Assembly: GCF_947495845.1 (NCBI RefSeq)
Contig: NZ_CANMAO010000012.1
Span: 1-64,000, forward strand
Direction of reading: 5' to 3'
Origin: an uncultured Endozoicomonas sp.
Lineage (GTDB): Bacteria > Pseudomonadota > Gammaproteobacteria > Pseudomonadales > Endozoicomonadaceae
Length of the DNA: 64,000 nucleotides
The translations under genes and the position numbers were made by a program. Below are positions 27,801 through 34,957 of this stretch, one piece after another. Position 1 is the first letter of the stretch. Each line of letters starts with the position of its first letter. The notes beneath the pieces are model-generated. The model saw only the letters and a list, made by a program, of their open reading frames with translations. It did not search any database and was not told the DNA's origin.

Positions 27801-30800
27801 AAAAGTCGGCCCCATCTTTAAACTGCGTAGCAACCTGCTCTTCCGCCTTTTCGATAGATTCACTGCTTGGTTCTTTGGTAGCTGATGATGTGGATGGTGT
27901 TTCCTCCAGCGCTATCTTGTACGCTTTTTCCTTCAGTGTTTTTTTAAGCTTTGTAACGGTTTTCTCTGGAAGTGGATGACTTTCAGCATCCGGCAACTGA
28001 AGCTCCGAAATAGATATACTCTGTGTCTTCTGAGAAAAGGCATCCACTTCTGTGTTTAACTTGGTTACAGCATCGTTTAAATCGGTTGCTACACCAAAGT
28101 CTGAGCCCGCGGTCGCTTCTTTCAATGCCTCCATAGCTTGAGACAACTGTCGTAAGTTATTCAATTTTTCCTGAGTAAGCCATCGTCCCAGCACCGTAGC
28201 AGGTATCGAGTTGATCAGTTTGAGTTCATTGGTCACTGTGGCAAGGATATCTTGAATTAATTCAATCCTTTCACTGGATATGGCAGTTCCCTGACGTTCA
28301 AATAAATCAATAGCCTCAAGCACCTCGCGAACCTTTTGGTTAAACGAGCTTAAGCTACTGACCTTATTTGGATTAACTGTCGAATCTTCAACCAGCCCTT
28401 CAAAAGCTCCCTGCCGGATGGCGTCTCTGGTGGATGGCTGAGAAAGCTTCGTTAACAGCTCTGTGAGCTTTTGGAGCTTCCTGCCCTGATCCAGCAAAGC
28501 CCTTTCAGAGGGAGGAGTTGCAACTAATTCACCTAATGTTAAAAAACTCGTTGGCAGGATTTGTAAGCTCGCAATTTCTGACAGGATGGAGGGTGTCAGT
28601 TTTACTAAACGGAGTTGTTCATCGGTGTAACTATAACGATTCCGTAAGTCACTGCGGATAATTTCCCCAAACTGTTGTCGCACCTTATCGGTTTTTAGCT
28701 CGCTTAATGAGCTAACCGGTATTTTGATTAACGATGACTGAGAGTTCTCATAAATGATATAAAAACCGCCCTCCGGGTTTTCTTCCAGGGCCAACCGGAT
28801 CATATGCGGAACTTTAATATAAAAAGTACAGACAATGCCTACTTCGGCGCCTTTAATCTCTGAGGTTTGAGCCGCTCCTTTTTGAGCTTCATAAAAGTCA
28901 ACCAATGCATCCAGAGCTGTATCAAGAGTTGTGTCCTGTGTTTCCAGTCCATGATATTCAATATTAATCGCATCAATTTTGTTCAGCAGATTTTTAAAAA
29001 CCAAACTCTCTTTTTTAAAGCCAAAATATTTTAGCCTTCCTGCTTCAAAAGCAGCTTCTGCCGGATTCAGATCGGGTAGATGAGAAGAGTGAGAGATATT
29101 AAGTAGCATTTGTAGCACTGCAATCGCCTGTGGCAGTGTTCCGGCATCCAACTGATTTTCAGCCAGCATATCTAGCAGGCGATAGTTCAGACTTATCCCT
29201 TTCATTCCAGCGATAGCCTGAATGAAGGAAAAACCTTTGCAATAACCAGTACATCCCGCTAACACATCACGAACAAACAGCGGGTTAGTTACGATTGCCA
29301 TAAAGCAGGATGCTTCAAATAAACTGGCATCCAAATTTCCATTGATCTCAATTTGACCGCTCTGTGACAGACTGGTATTAGCATCATTAGCTTCCGTGAT
29401 CGACTCACTGTTGCCTGAGCTTCTGGCCAAAACATGCTGATTAACACTGATCTCACCCAGGTCAAAAGATGTTTGACCTGCAGAGTAATAATCGCCCTCA
29501 GCAAAATAATCAGTGATCTGCTGTTTTACCTCCTCCATTTCAGAGGGGGTAATCACTCTACTTTTGGATTCTTCCGCTAAACTTTCTGAGCGCGTAGGTG
29601 TTGAATCCAACATTTGATTATTCAGCTTCAACGAATAGTTGGTAATACTGCTCTGGATACCCTGGGAAAACCGAGTGAAAGCTTCAGCCTTTTCATCACT
29701 GGCTAACTGATTAAGCAGTGAGAAAACCTGATGATCCAAATCAAATGGATTGAGAGGTGAACGTTTTCTTCGGGAGTGCTGATCTTCACTGCCATCATTC
29801 TCATTTCTGTCTATGCTGTCCAGAATGTTTGCAAACCGACTGGCTGTCTCTGGATCTGATGATTTAGCCGCTTTCACAAATGCACTAATCCAGCTCTTAA
29901 GCTCTTTCAGCTTATCTGTCTTAATCAACTTCTCTAAGGCATTTATAACCGGTTGAACACTCTCACCATCTGGAGCCTCATCACGATACTTCAACAATCT
30001 TAATTGAAGCTTATAAACCCATGTGTCTTTTACAGCATTTATCAGTACATTCTGAAGTATGAATTGTGTGGACTGTGTTGTTGTTACTAGAGTAGTAGTT
30101 GCTGGCTTTGTCGGTGCAGCTACTGACATTGTTTCAGGTACTTTTGTGGGAATCGGTGTGGTGCTGTTTTTTATATAACCACTGAAGTTTAATTCAGAAG
30201 GCGTTACGTCTTCAGACTCTGATTTTGTATGATTATTTGGCGGTAGAAAAGTTTGTGACACAGGCTCTGAACGTGATTCAGAGGACGCATCAAAACACTT
30301 CTGCCATTGAGATAGCAAGTTAAAAGAAGGCTGATTTCCAGTTAATGACCGATAGGAATTCTTCTCTGGGTGAACCTCAAGATGGCTTCCTTGATGCCAT
30401 TCCATAATCTCGTTCAAACTGCTTTTGAACAGACCACTTATAGCCTGATCAGTATTCAGTGAAGGTGCTTCAGTCTGACCTGTCCACTCTTCGGGAGTAA
30501 ACACTCCCAAAACGCCTTCATGCTCTTTAAAAAAGGCGACCAATTCTTGCTCTGTCATTGTCTGAGCATCAGCCTCACTGCCCTTTAGTTTTCCCACTAT
30601 CCACCTTAATAACTGCCCAGGATTCAGAAGCACCTTTGAACCCGGTGAGTGAATTACAGATGTCTCTTTTGTCTGGCTTTCTGGCTCCTGGTGATTTCCA
30701 GCTGCGGTTGTCGCTTCAGTATGCTGGCGTAAATACACTTGTGACTGAGTATTAAATTCAGACAATGCTTCTCTGATATCCGATGGAATAGACAACTCCG

Positions 30801-33123
30801 TGTCGTCTAAAACATCAGAAACCATACTGCTAAACTCGGAGAACGCCTGTTTTGCATCTGCAGATAACCCACCGGAAGATTGTAAACCACCATTGCTCAG
30901 CCTGAGAATGCCAGTGAATCCTTTTATGACATTCTTAAACAATTGCTCTGTACCGGGTTTAATCAGCTCTTCCCCATCCACCGCTCCTTTTTTAATAGCA
31001 AGCAGCTCCTGCATTCCAGCGGTTAAGTTTGAAAAGGGGGTGGCTGTGTCTATTGGAGATGTTTTATGCTGTGTTGCAGGTGTTATTAGAGTGGTGAAAA
31101 TAGCTCTGTCTTTCATTGTATTGAAGAACTGATGAGTCAGCTCCATCATGCGTGTACGCTCAAGCTGAGGAAGCTGTGAAACAGGCGTTGAAATAATATC
31201 TCGTAGACTAAGCGGACTTCCCTGCAACACTGTTAACTGATCAACGGAATAAATCGATGCTGGTACAATCTGAATAGGGATGCTGACATCATTACCCACC
31301 GCTGCTTCAAAATGCAGGCTGAGTAAATGCTTTATTTTATAGCTAAACAACTCATTAAAAGTGGTTCCAACCAGCCGCTCTCTGGCCATTCCCGAATAAT
31401 GTATAGACCCTTCTGTAGAGTCATCAATGGTAAGACTGAATAGTCCATTATTATCCCGAATCAAACCAATTCGAATAAACTCTGTCCTGTATTTCGGTGA
31501 CTGTGTACCATTTCTATTGGTATGAATAACGATCTGAAGATTATTAAAATTCTCATCCTTGCCATGCTCTTCATCAAACTTATTGATAAGAAAGCTAATG
31601 ATTTCAGCCGGAGTACTTCTACTATCTTCCCAATCACTCATTGGCCCAATAAATCGCCCAATGGCTGCCTGTAACTGAGAGAAGTACTTACTTGATATAT
31701 CCACTCCAAGCTTTTGAAGAATAGTCGCGCTGGCTCTCTGTTTTTCTCCATCCGGATACACAGTAGTGTACAGGTAATATTCATAGCTGGCCTGAAAAGC
31801 CAGTGTAAGCTCTTTCACCACCAGCCCGGAGTCTGCATCTGATAAGGTCATCTGCTCCAGAAGGTTATTCAGATACTGAGGGTTATCACCCGATAACATC
31901 TGCAGAAAACTGAATGCAGCGCCAAACTCATCATCTTCATTCCAGATCCCCCCATAACTTTTCAGGCTTGCCAGAATAAGGGCGACTTTAATGCCATATT
32001 CAAAATCACTTCGAACTTCATTAGATGGGTGCTCAGCCTTTAATGGTAAGGAAGGAGGTTCAAAATCAAGCAGCTTATCAATGAATAGGCTCTGGCTTTG
32101 ATGATTGTAAGCGGTTCCTTCTTTCCCCCTAATCATTGCATTTGCAAAGAAAAACAACCTGCCTGCCTGCTCAGATTCATCTGCAGATATAAGCTGGTGT
32201 AATTTTTCATACAGATTTTCATACAATGTTGCTCGATCAAGGCCCTGTTCTAACGAAGCCGCTATAACCCTTTCATTCTCATTAACAGGGGTAATGTTTG
32301 ACAATGGCTGCTGCAGCCTTGCGGTCTCAAGCTGCCGAGCTCGCAACCCTTTAAAAAACAGACCAAACTTACCGCTGTACTTCAAGGGTTTGAGACGATT
32401 AATGGCCTCATCAATCAAGTCAAAAAGTGCTTTGCCTTTTGAGCTCTCTTCTGAGTCCGCCTCATTGAGAATGGCGGTGGCTTTTGTTTCAACATCATCA
32501 ATAATGTTGCTATAAGCATTTCCTGTCTTTGTATCAAAGGATTTAATAATATCCCGGTACTCTACCAGTTGGCTGTAAAACAGAGCCATTGTTTGACGTG
32601 AAATATTTGTATTGGCCTTTTCGATAATTGGATCGAGCTTCGTACTGTCTTCAGGGCACAGGCTGCTATAGGTGAGCAGGATGCTAAGAAAGTGCCAATC
32701 ACGCGCACTCTCCATATTTATGTTTAATTCATTCTGCAGTTTCAGGTGCAACGTCTGAAGTTCGTCAACGTCTGTATTGTCCGGTGTCGTGGTTTGACTC
32801 ACTGTTGATGCTGAACCCTCAGTCTCAGGAATTGCCGTTGTTGTCATTTTCTGATGTTTAGTTTCAGCACTTCGACGCTCTCGAGTCAGACTACTTTCTT
32901 TCGCTTTTTCAACATCGTCATTTACTAAATTTTTTTTGGGGGTCGCTACTTGAGACCCACGGTCGGTTATGCTCTTGTCCTCTGGGGTTGAACTCATTAA
33001 GGGCTTTTTTGAGAAGACGGTCTGTGGTGTTTTATATGTTGAGCTGTCATCTGACCTATCGTTTTCAAATGGCCTATCACTACCAGGCACTGCAAATGTT
33101 ACAGGAAGAGATAAAGCAGGCAT
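18850..33123 (-). CDS. Giant modular protein (4,757 aa) with mucin-like linkers and furin-type R-X-K/R-R motifs
   Basis: One uninterrupted frame of 4,757 residues; no close family recognised. Start ATG 33123 follows GAGAG; no signal peptide. Architecture (approximate residues): Thr/Ser-rich N-terminus with TRERRS (about 81); module 1 to about 980; Thr/Pro linker (985-1020), helical segment, SRRKRS (1118); module 2 to about 2045; linker (2045-2240), helical segment, SRTRRS (2322); module 3 to about 3235; linker (3250-3500) with 21-residue tandem repeats, helical segment, GRRKRA (3700); cysteine-rich C-terminus of about 1,050. Modules 2 and 3 are clear paralogues: both end with VTEGG(V/I)TVT, VVGG(I/V)ASG, a CKRD-GC pair, an acidic stretch and a glycine-rich hydrophobic segment. 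These features suggest a secreted or surface polyprotein acting on a eukaryotic host; that is inference. It lies between the YejA-like gene (overlapping 26 bp) and repeat copy B. Confidence 0.8.
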   Translation of the reverse strand: MPALSLPVTFAVPGSDRPFENDRSDDSSTYKTPQTVFSKKPLMSSTPEDKSITDRGSQVATPKKNLVNDDVEKAKESSLTRERRSAETKHQKMTTTAIPETEGSASTVSQTTTPDNTDVDELQTLHLKLQNELNINMESARDWHFLSILLTYSSLCPEDSTKLDPIIEKANTNISRQTMALFYSQLVEYRDIIKSFDTKTGNAYSNIIDDVETKATAILNEADSEESSKGKALFDLIDEAINRLKPLKYSGKFGLFFKGLRARQLETARLQQPLSNITPVNENERVIAASLEQGLDRATLYENLYEKLHQLISADESEQAGRLFFFANAMIRGKEGTAYNHQSQSLFIDKLLDFEPPSLPLKAEHPSNEVRSDFEYGIKVALILASLKSYGGIWNEDDEFGAAFSFLQMLSGDNPQYLNNLLEQMTLSDADSGLVVKELTLAFQASYEYYLYTTVYPDGEKQRASATILQKLGVDISSKYFSQLQAAIGRFIGPMSDWEDSRSTPAEIISFLINKFDEEHGKDENFNNLQIVIHTNRNGTQSPKYRTEFIRIGLIRDNNGLFSLTIDDSTEGSIHYSGMARERLVGTTFNELFSYKIKHLLSLHFEAAVGNDVSIPIQIVPASIYSVDQLTVLQGSPLSLRDIISTPVSQLPQLERTRMMELTHQFFNTMKDRAIFTTLITPATQHKTSPIDTATPFSNLTAGMQELLAIKKGAVDGEELIKPGTEQLFKNVIKGFTGILRLSNGGLQSSGGLSADAKQAFSEFSSMVSDVLDDTELSIPSDIREALSEFNTQSQVYLRQHTEATTAAGNHQEPESQTKETSVIHSPGSKVLLNPGQLLRWIVGKLKGSEADAQTMTEQELVAFFKEHEGVLGVFTPEEWTGQTEAPSLNTDQAISGLFKSSLNEIMEWHQGSHLEVHPEKNSYRSLTGNQPSFNLLSQWQKCFDASSESRSEPVSQTFLPPNNHTKSESEDVTPSELNFSGYIKNSTTPIPTKVPETMSVAAPTKPATTTLVTTTQSTQFILQNVLINAVKDTWVYKLQLRLLKYRDEAPDGESVQPVINALEKLIKTDKLKELKSWISAFVKAAKSSDPETASRFANILDSIDRNENDGSEDQHSRRKRSPLNPFDLDHQVFSLLNQLASDEKAEAFTRFSQGIQSSITNYSLKLNNQMLDSTPTRSESLAEESKSRVITPSEMEEVKQQITDYFAEGDYYSAGQTSFDLGEISVNQHVLARSSGNSESITEANDANTSLSQSGQIEINGNLDASLFEASCFMAIVTNPLFVRDVLAGCTGYCKGFSFIQAIAGMKGISLNYRLLDMLAENQLDAGTLPQAIAVLQMLLNISHSSHLPDLNPAEAAFEAGRLKYFGFKKESLVFKNLLNKIDAINIEYHGLETQDTTLDTALDALVDFYEAQKGAAQTSEIKGAEVGIVCTFYIKVPHMIRLALEENPEGGFYIIYENSQSSLIKIPVSSLSELKTDKVRQQFGEIIRSDLRNRYSYTDEQLRLVKLTPSILSEIASLQILPTSFLTLGELVATPPSERALLDQGRKLQKLTELLTKLSQPSTRDAIRQGAFEGLVEDSTVNPNKVSSLSSFNQKVREVLEAIDLFERQGTAISSERIELIQDILATVTNELKLINSIPATVLGRWLTQEKLNNLRQLSQAMEALKEATAGSDFGVATDLNDAVTKLNTEVDAFSQKTQSISISELQLPDAESHPLPEKTVTKLKKTLKEKAYKIALEETPSTSSATKEPSSESIEKAEEQVATQFKDGADFFMAVVGAPSRNVGTPTESNSQKLSNALNEAADQGLKETAGVGESWSRIPGKNDDAIDRLLQDESVRAFLKLRPSDFVSVTEGGVTVTAKVVGGIASGIAEVGGVAFTYRVTVGEWSFLYKRVGSSGASMDANDLRETEDLDTSATDLNNNVQKGIKKLDSAELDAPDAPDTPLDGAPVAEKLDSAELDAPDAPLDGAPVAKKPRVICKRDTGCVTSETEEGAGDSFADLFIDGLEGGAASDGLADTALPAGAFFAGTMLTVVGLGAAGSGNQNEQPQSPPANSPSDSHSHSPVTRKPKSGDNSNNQGGADRPAIDQATTDQTPLTTSKPLAEPSTTITTPEQTKKSTEKITQSNESLTTRPDISPTTEETEKTTALEDVKQTTPLASAVSQTTESTQTETTPDEKGVSDSVGTTQQVSSMLQTTPQPSGTQSTSGVTVPDLTTSDAAGSTIQTATTVSPESELEALASGVLDQSWLDNLLEHFDLPPEARKMFGIINKFSVLLSLLQQVTLFADEIAEDYPEEAESYRSLAAFIKQEINGLLQPAHSRTRRSDTDDERDKRIQENQESLNKELDKSIRNILDKLAKKPHITSYKQLFRGYNARQKSVLSADIDNTNMEELSDEDEIIKRAMENDPHLSEYNTLKNNFRKLFNRGSYFEAGKKLFDAGYIKLLMDGGTISENAARLSGFKEQFLEKIQSHPDFTAFSAFKFGSTLHYALLLSNPFFMEEKGVCFSYLLLESLAADKSLLLTKVLENLKNPQTPSETSILRTIFILQNFLDVGFHMHPSTISKVRAASEKVQIESASTRLRLKEVLQELGLKIDSQLFESLFKQVTALRKSITDVKGDTVRIDNIATNVIERFKILKAEAEKEGKEFNSVQIRLNANEFIEKPHVIRISLTEHNNGQLYKLQYENSATILLDFSASSLENLDSDSVKQKFNKVVEEDLKAAYNYHGDVVSLSRITPAQITNLGILKLNPGSPLTLNEIVNTPESGMQALIEEKELALFSDFFNKLAEPGVSQALSLSGTVIGKDSPRMVSSSESMVHIVRELVESIGTNQAMGKAIPVQTRKLTGDVVQFFTKTLKLINNMPDTTLALWLTQKQLNGLRSLSQAMLNACIRGGIPADDLPEFRTQVDVFSQKTEHLTVVEVQLPDAPSHALPSATKSKFKKSLKSQAEKIALKETPVKADGTKTPNKEALLTAEKQVVTQFLDGVKVFSALTGMGKSKSKIVETNAANDLLAETVDAVAEQSIEQVFGEKEPAPQIKQKPIDSIDELMEDPQVQVFLNIKASELVSVTEGGITVTGAVVGGVASGTVLIGGAAFSYRSAQASNLAYRPLGSTGEYTSEIPTKEPVDPEEVEQLIKKVLEKVEGPPKTDTVEAEVEDVPVEAPVKDVPEHMPCKRDLRGCTPFEDAEEGVGDTLGDLLLDGAAGEGLVDAAPAIGGGFAGSLLFLFGLGAAASNHDSERTQTSDEPPALPPVRHEHNQPSEHEANNPVMPVATLPPATKEKTLTTESPATQKVPEGVTQGGALTQEPPTTAAPGREDTTPVASSTQELPTTAAPGREDTTPVASSTQELPTTAAPGRQDTTPVALSTQEPPTTAAPGRQDTTPVALSTQEPPTTAASGREDTTPVASSTQEPPTTAVTDREGTTPVALSTQEPPTTAASGREDTTPVVLSTQEPPTTAAPDREDTTPVVLSTQESPKTTASGREDTTQESLATTSKKSGSISSEPPVAQPSLKPSRDLACKVLVKFDFPEWFARGVFTDEQVNHMYGNMMGFLESSLGSISEYLSSLPKATTLPVREARDLVRMFLTDDAALVVRTRLLSDEKFKPCVSREGEASYENDMAQKREIIDLVRLTWVKDKWFKEFASRRQGRVTRSIRHEHHSHRSRQKQHLMREIDKKLFEVLQGEKDSQKNTEPAIRGRRKRAANRHSDELSEIARVQGELRMVKNQLQSFEGVQLPEKNVRVRKNRKLNCRILSRYKPSSNSKSVASESSDSRVLEAAYNSLPSRLSAVQSMLTALLKHSRAGKINGLVPLLKMLKKMKALSNEREKFLRDGKFYQPCTDKKGRPIAATSPKQTKLLIKHMRQFDVTVKQFEKANQHLLSTYRIPSVTLHTRRSSPLGLSREAEIRVLHSIQTELEKSRRLVKQLKVATVQEVIQHPAIRPVASLGTNTTAPADNVARHHHRRDTDAVPKPPAHHNRKLLSVGSEHLEGHRPLDGLFREDNDSQKPVSSSASRLESPINKGFQILSTFAKEILNPDISAFFSQFTSYFNGPVTEESSEKPNSGFEAHASKENSTKELLKETGVKEASTRQWRSTVTVLGKCEGESNDCKAQVGVMTTHSDDPAFCYSQTPEGDKECSSFQFSAALGTCEETEALNMENLFSKRKFSGNENSSRDDSQCNEQEILAAAAGSIKEMMKEQALSKWQKSADYLNGAHGLHMPFTHKPTFLETLDLFESSHGSLPEGFRRDAQGNILLTVTGESAFQFDLTNNQMKGELSEAESGVVTPERIDLIRRAATMDSRMAAYLQWQPIIETPRNLAEILNLLACTINDRSMIKGHWSDVQKAKETGSHTSLIGVLQDGTDIASDLYDDVKNYIKLAKDGHCDMSHWSNSDLTCISILQTYLGKTKELRSDVLAKQFISELLNSPVGPESQSYSDLFDVEENGGVRIRGRHAEDNIKGMSGHSFFKLATVYRQMNDDHPVERIQLCSPQNGNRLELVRCMLNVMARSCLDNSGSKYIDVARQLLKEKRRINESNTEHVSISQCLQLVDDWCTEAKNSEPDLKTRYVTDLITLINKKLKSFDMNSQDRIPLSIAIWERLHQIQSLSPDEAEDHSLLKDKAGQLAELYHQSYSNAVSSMPETMSSHDIDVVKELHRDIALTCFHQLVDDVDSNELAHKISSMVSKEWQVVAKEHEEVSHETGVGFVRVSNITSPREKDLINSLNIFPEQSNVYLPAACMPISLSAASTSTQPATMS
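22643..23220 (-). repeat. 63-bp in-frame tandem repeats encoding a mucin-like Thr/Pro tract
   Basis: Eight consecutive 63-bp units with exact period begin at 22706, 22769, 22832, 22895, 22958, 23021, 23084 and 23147, plus a shortened degenerate unit before and a partial one after. On the coding (minus) strand each encodes 21 residues of the type TQEPPTTAAPGREDTTPVALS. Units differ by substitutions (P/L, GRE/GRQ/DRE, VAS/VAL/VVL), so the array has diverged while keeping frame. Such Thr/Pro-rich repeats resemble eukaryotic mucin tracts. The plus-strand frames across this array are shadows of the repeat. Confidence 0.93.
27202..27334 (-). repeat. Short tandem duplication inside module 2 of the giant gene
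   Basis: Two adjacent copies (about 27202-27262 and 27265-27334) encode KLDSAELDAPDAP-(DT)-PLDGAPVA. They differ mainly by a 9-bp (three-codon) insertion in one copy, so frame is kept. It lies in the acidic, proline-rich spacer just before the CKRD-GC motif of module 2. It looks like a recent local duplication. Confidence 0.85.
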
Positions 33124-33180
33124 GAAACACTCTCTGTATATATTGTTATATTCAAAATTGCCCGAACCTTTTGGCTTAAG

Positions 33181-33337
33181 TAGTTGTGCAAATGGAATCG
33201 AATATTTCAGGGTGAGTGGTTAGTTACTATGCAAGGCGCAGCGTCGGGAGCATAGCCTTAGCGATGTAACCAGAGTTGTAACGCGGCAGAGTGATTGACC
33301 ACTTACTCAGAAAATATGATTCCATTTGGTCAACTAA
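33181..33337. mobile_element. MITE-like element, family 2, copy B
   Basis: A 157-bp unit between the start of the giant gene and def. Its ends are inverted repeats (TAGTTG, then CAAATGGAATC, then ATATTTC at 33181 and the complement ending at 33337). Its interior shares GCAAGGCGCA, GGGAGCATAG and ACCAGAGTTG with copy A at 11839-12001. No coding capacity. It occupies most of the region upstream of the minus-strand giant gene, ending 58 bp from the start codon, so it may contribute to that gene's promoter region. Confidence 0.78.
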
Positions 33338-33515
33338 TTAATATAATTTTTATAAGGTGTAGACTTCAAGCTCCTAAAAATAGCTGATATTCATCGGCAC
33401 CTTATAATTTTTTACTATTTCCTATTCCTGCAGTTCCTGTCTCTTAGTTGATGACCCCAAATAGCGATATACTGCATAATAGATACCGATTTTTTTCGCC
33501 AGATAGAGAGTACTG

Positions 33516-34013
33516 ATGGCCTTACTGGAAATCCTTGAATACCCTGACCCACGGCTGCGCACCGTTGCCAAGCCGGTTGCTGAGGTCACTGATGAGATTC
33601 GCCGCTTTGTGGACGATATGCTGGAAACCATGTACGAAGCACAGGGCGTCGGGCTTGCTGCGACTCAGGTGGATTTTCATCAGCGTATTGTGGTTATGGA
33701 TCTTTCCGAAGAAGGTGACGACCCTCAGGTATTGATCAACCCTTCCTATGAGCCGATTGGCGATGAGAAATCCGAGCTTCAGGAAGGCTGTCTTTCCGTT
33801 CCCGGCTTTTATGAATTGCTGGATCGCTGGGAAAAAGTTCGTCTGACCGCTCTGGATCGTGACGGCAACGAATACAGCAAAGACTTTGATGGTCTGGCTG
33901 CCGTCTGTGTGCAGCATGAGTTAGACCACCTGGAAGGCAAGCTTTTCATCGACACTCTCTCCCGCCTTAAGCAGGATCGCATTCGCAAGAAGTTGGGTAA
34001 AAAGAACCGGTAA
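33516..34013 (+). CDS. def: Peptide deformylase
   Basis: 165 residues, typical length. A metalloenzyme that removes the formyl group from nascent N-termini. All three motifs are visible: GVGLAATQ (motif 1), EGCLSVPG (motif 2, Cys metal ligand) and [10 protein letters not shown] (motif 3, HExxH). First gene of def-fmt-rsmB-trkA; its TAA overlaps the fmt ATG by one base (TAATG), indicating translational coupling. Confidence 0.98.
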   Translation: MALLEILEYPDPRLRTVAKPVAEVTDEIRRFVDDMLETMYEAQGVGLAATQVDFHQRIVVMDLSEEGDDPQVLINPSYEPIGDEKSELQEGCLSVPGFYELLDRWEKVRLTALDRDGNEYSKDFDGLAAVCVQHELDHLEGKLFIDTLSRLKQDRIRKKLGKKNR

Positions 34014-34957
34014 TGAAAAGTCTTCGCATCGTTTTTGCTGGCACTCCCGAGTTCGCCAGCGCTCATCTTCAGGCCATTTTGAATACCCACCATGAGGTGA
34101 TCGGCGTTTACAGTCAGCCAGATCGCCCGGCGGGTCGTGGTCAGAAATTGATGCCATCTCCTGTAAAAAAGCTGGCTTTGGAACACAACATTCCGGTTTA
34201 CCAGCCAAAATCCCTTCGTAATGAAGAGGCTCAACAGGAACTTTCTTCGCTGAATGCGGATCTAATGGTCGTTGTGGCTTACGGGTTGATTCTGCCTCAA
34301 GTGGTATTGGATACACCAAAGCTTGGCTGCATCAATGTGCACGGTTCTATTCTGCCGCGCTGGCGTGGTGCCGCTCCAATCCAGCGAGCGGTTGAAGCGG
34401 GCGATACCGAATCCGGCGTTACCATTATGCAAATGGATGCGGGGCTGGATACCGGCGATATGTTGTTAAAAGCATTCTGCCCAATTCATGCCCATGATAC
34501 GTCTGCCAATCTTCATGATCGCTTGATTGAAGTGGGTCAGCCGGCACTGGTAGAAGCACTGGATAAAATTGCCAAAGGTCAGCTTCAGCCAGAAAAGCAG
34601 GACGATGCTTTGGCCAATTACGCTCATAAAATGAGTAAAGAAGAAGCAAAGCTAAACTGGCAGAGTGCTTCGGTAACACTGGATCGTCAGATTCGCGCGT
34701 TTAACCCCTGGCCTGTGGCCACCACTGTTCTGGACGACACCAATATCCGCGTCTGGGAAGCTGAACCTTTAAGTGAAAGTTCAGATCAAAAACCGGGCAC
34801 CCTGATAAAAGCCCATAAGGATGGACTGGATATTGCATGCTCCGAAGGCACTCTTCGGATTAAAAAACTGCAGCTGGCAGGAAGCCGCGCAATGACCGTT
34901 CAGGAGCTGTTGAACAGCAAAAAGGAAATGTTCAGCGCCGGGAAACTATTCAGCTAA
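34013..34957 (+). CDS. fmt: Methionyl-tRNA formyltransferase
   Basis: 314 residues, as in E. coli (315). It formylates initiator Met-tRNA with 10-formyl-tetrahydrofolate. The N-terminal start [15 protein letters not shown], the catalytic Asn-His of [19 protein letters not shown] and the Asp of GLDTGDML are present, followed by the C-terminal OB-fold domain. It works in series with def and is coupled to it and to rsmB, whose ATG follows the fmt stop directly. Confidence 0.98.
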   Translation: MKSLRIVFAGTPEFASAHLQAILNTHHEVIGVYSQPDRPAGRGQKLMPSPVKKLALEHNIPVYQPKSLRNEEAQQELSSLNADLMVVVAYGLILPQVVLDTPKLGCINVHGSILPRWRGAAPIQRAVEAGDTESGVTIMQMDAGLDTGDMLLKAFCPIHAHDTSANLHDRLIEVGQPALVEALDKIAKGQLQPEKQDDALANYAHKMSKEEAKLNWQSASVTLDRQIRAFNPWPVATTVLDDTNIRVWEAEPLSESSDQKPGTLIKAHKDGLDIACSEGTLRIKKLQLAGSRAMTVQELLNSKKEMFSAGKLFS

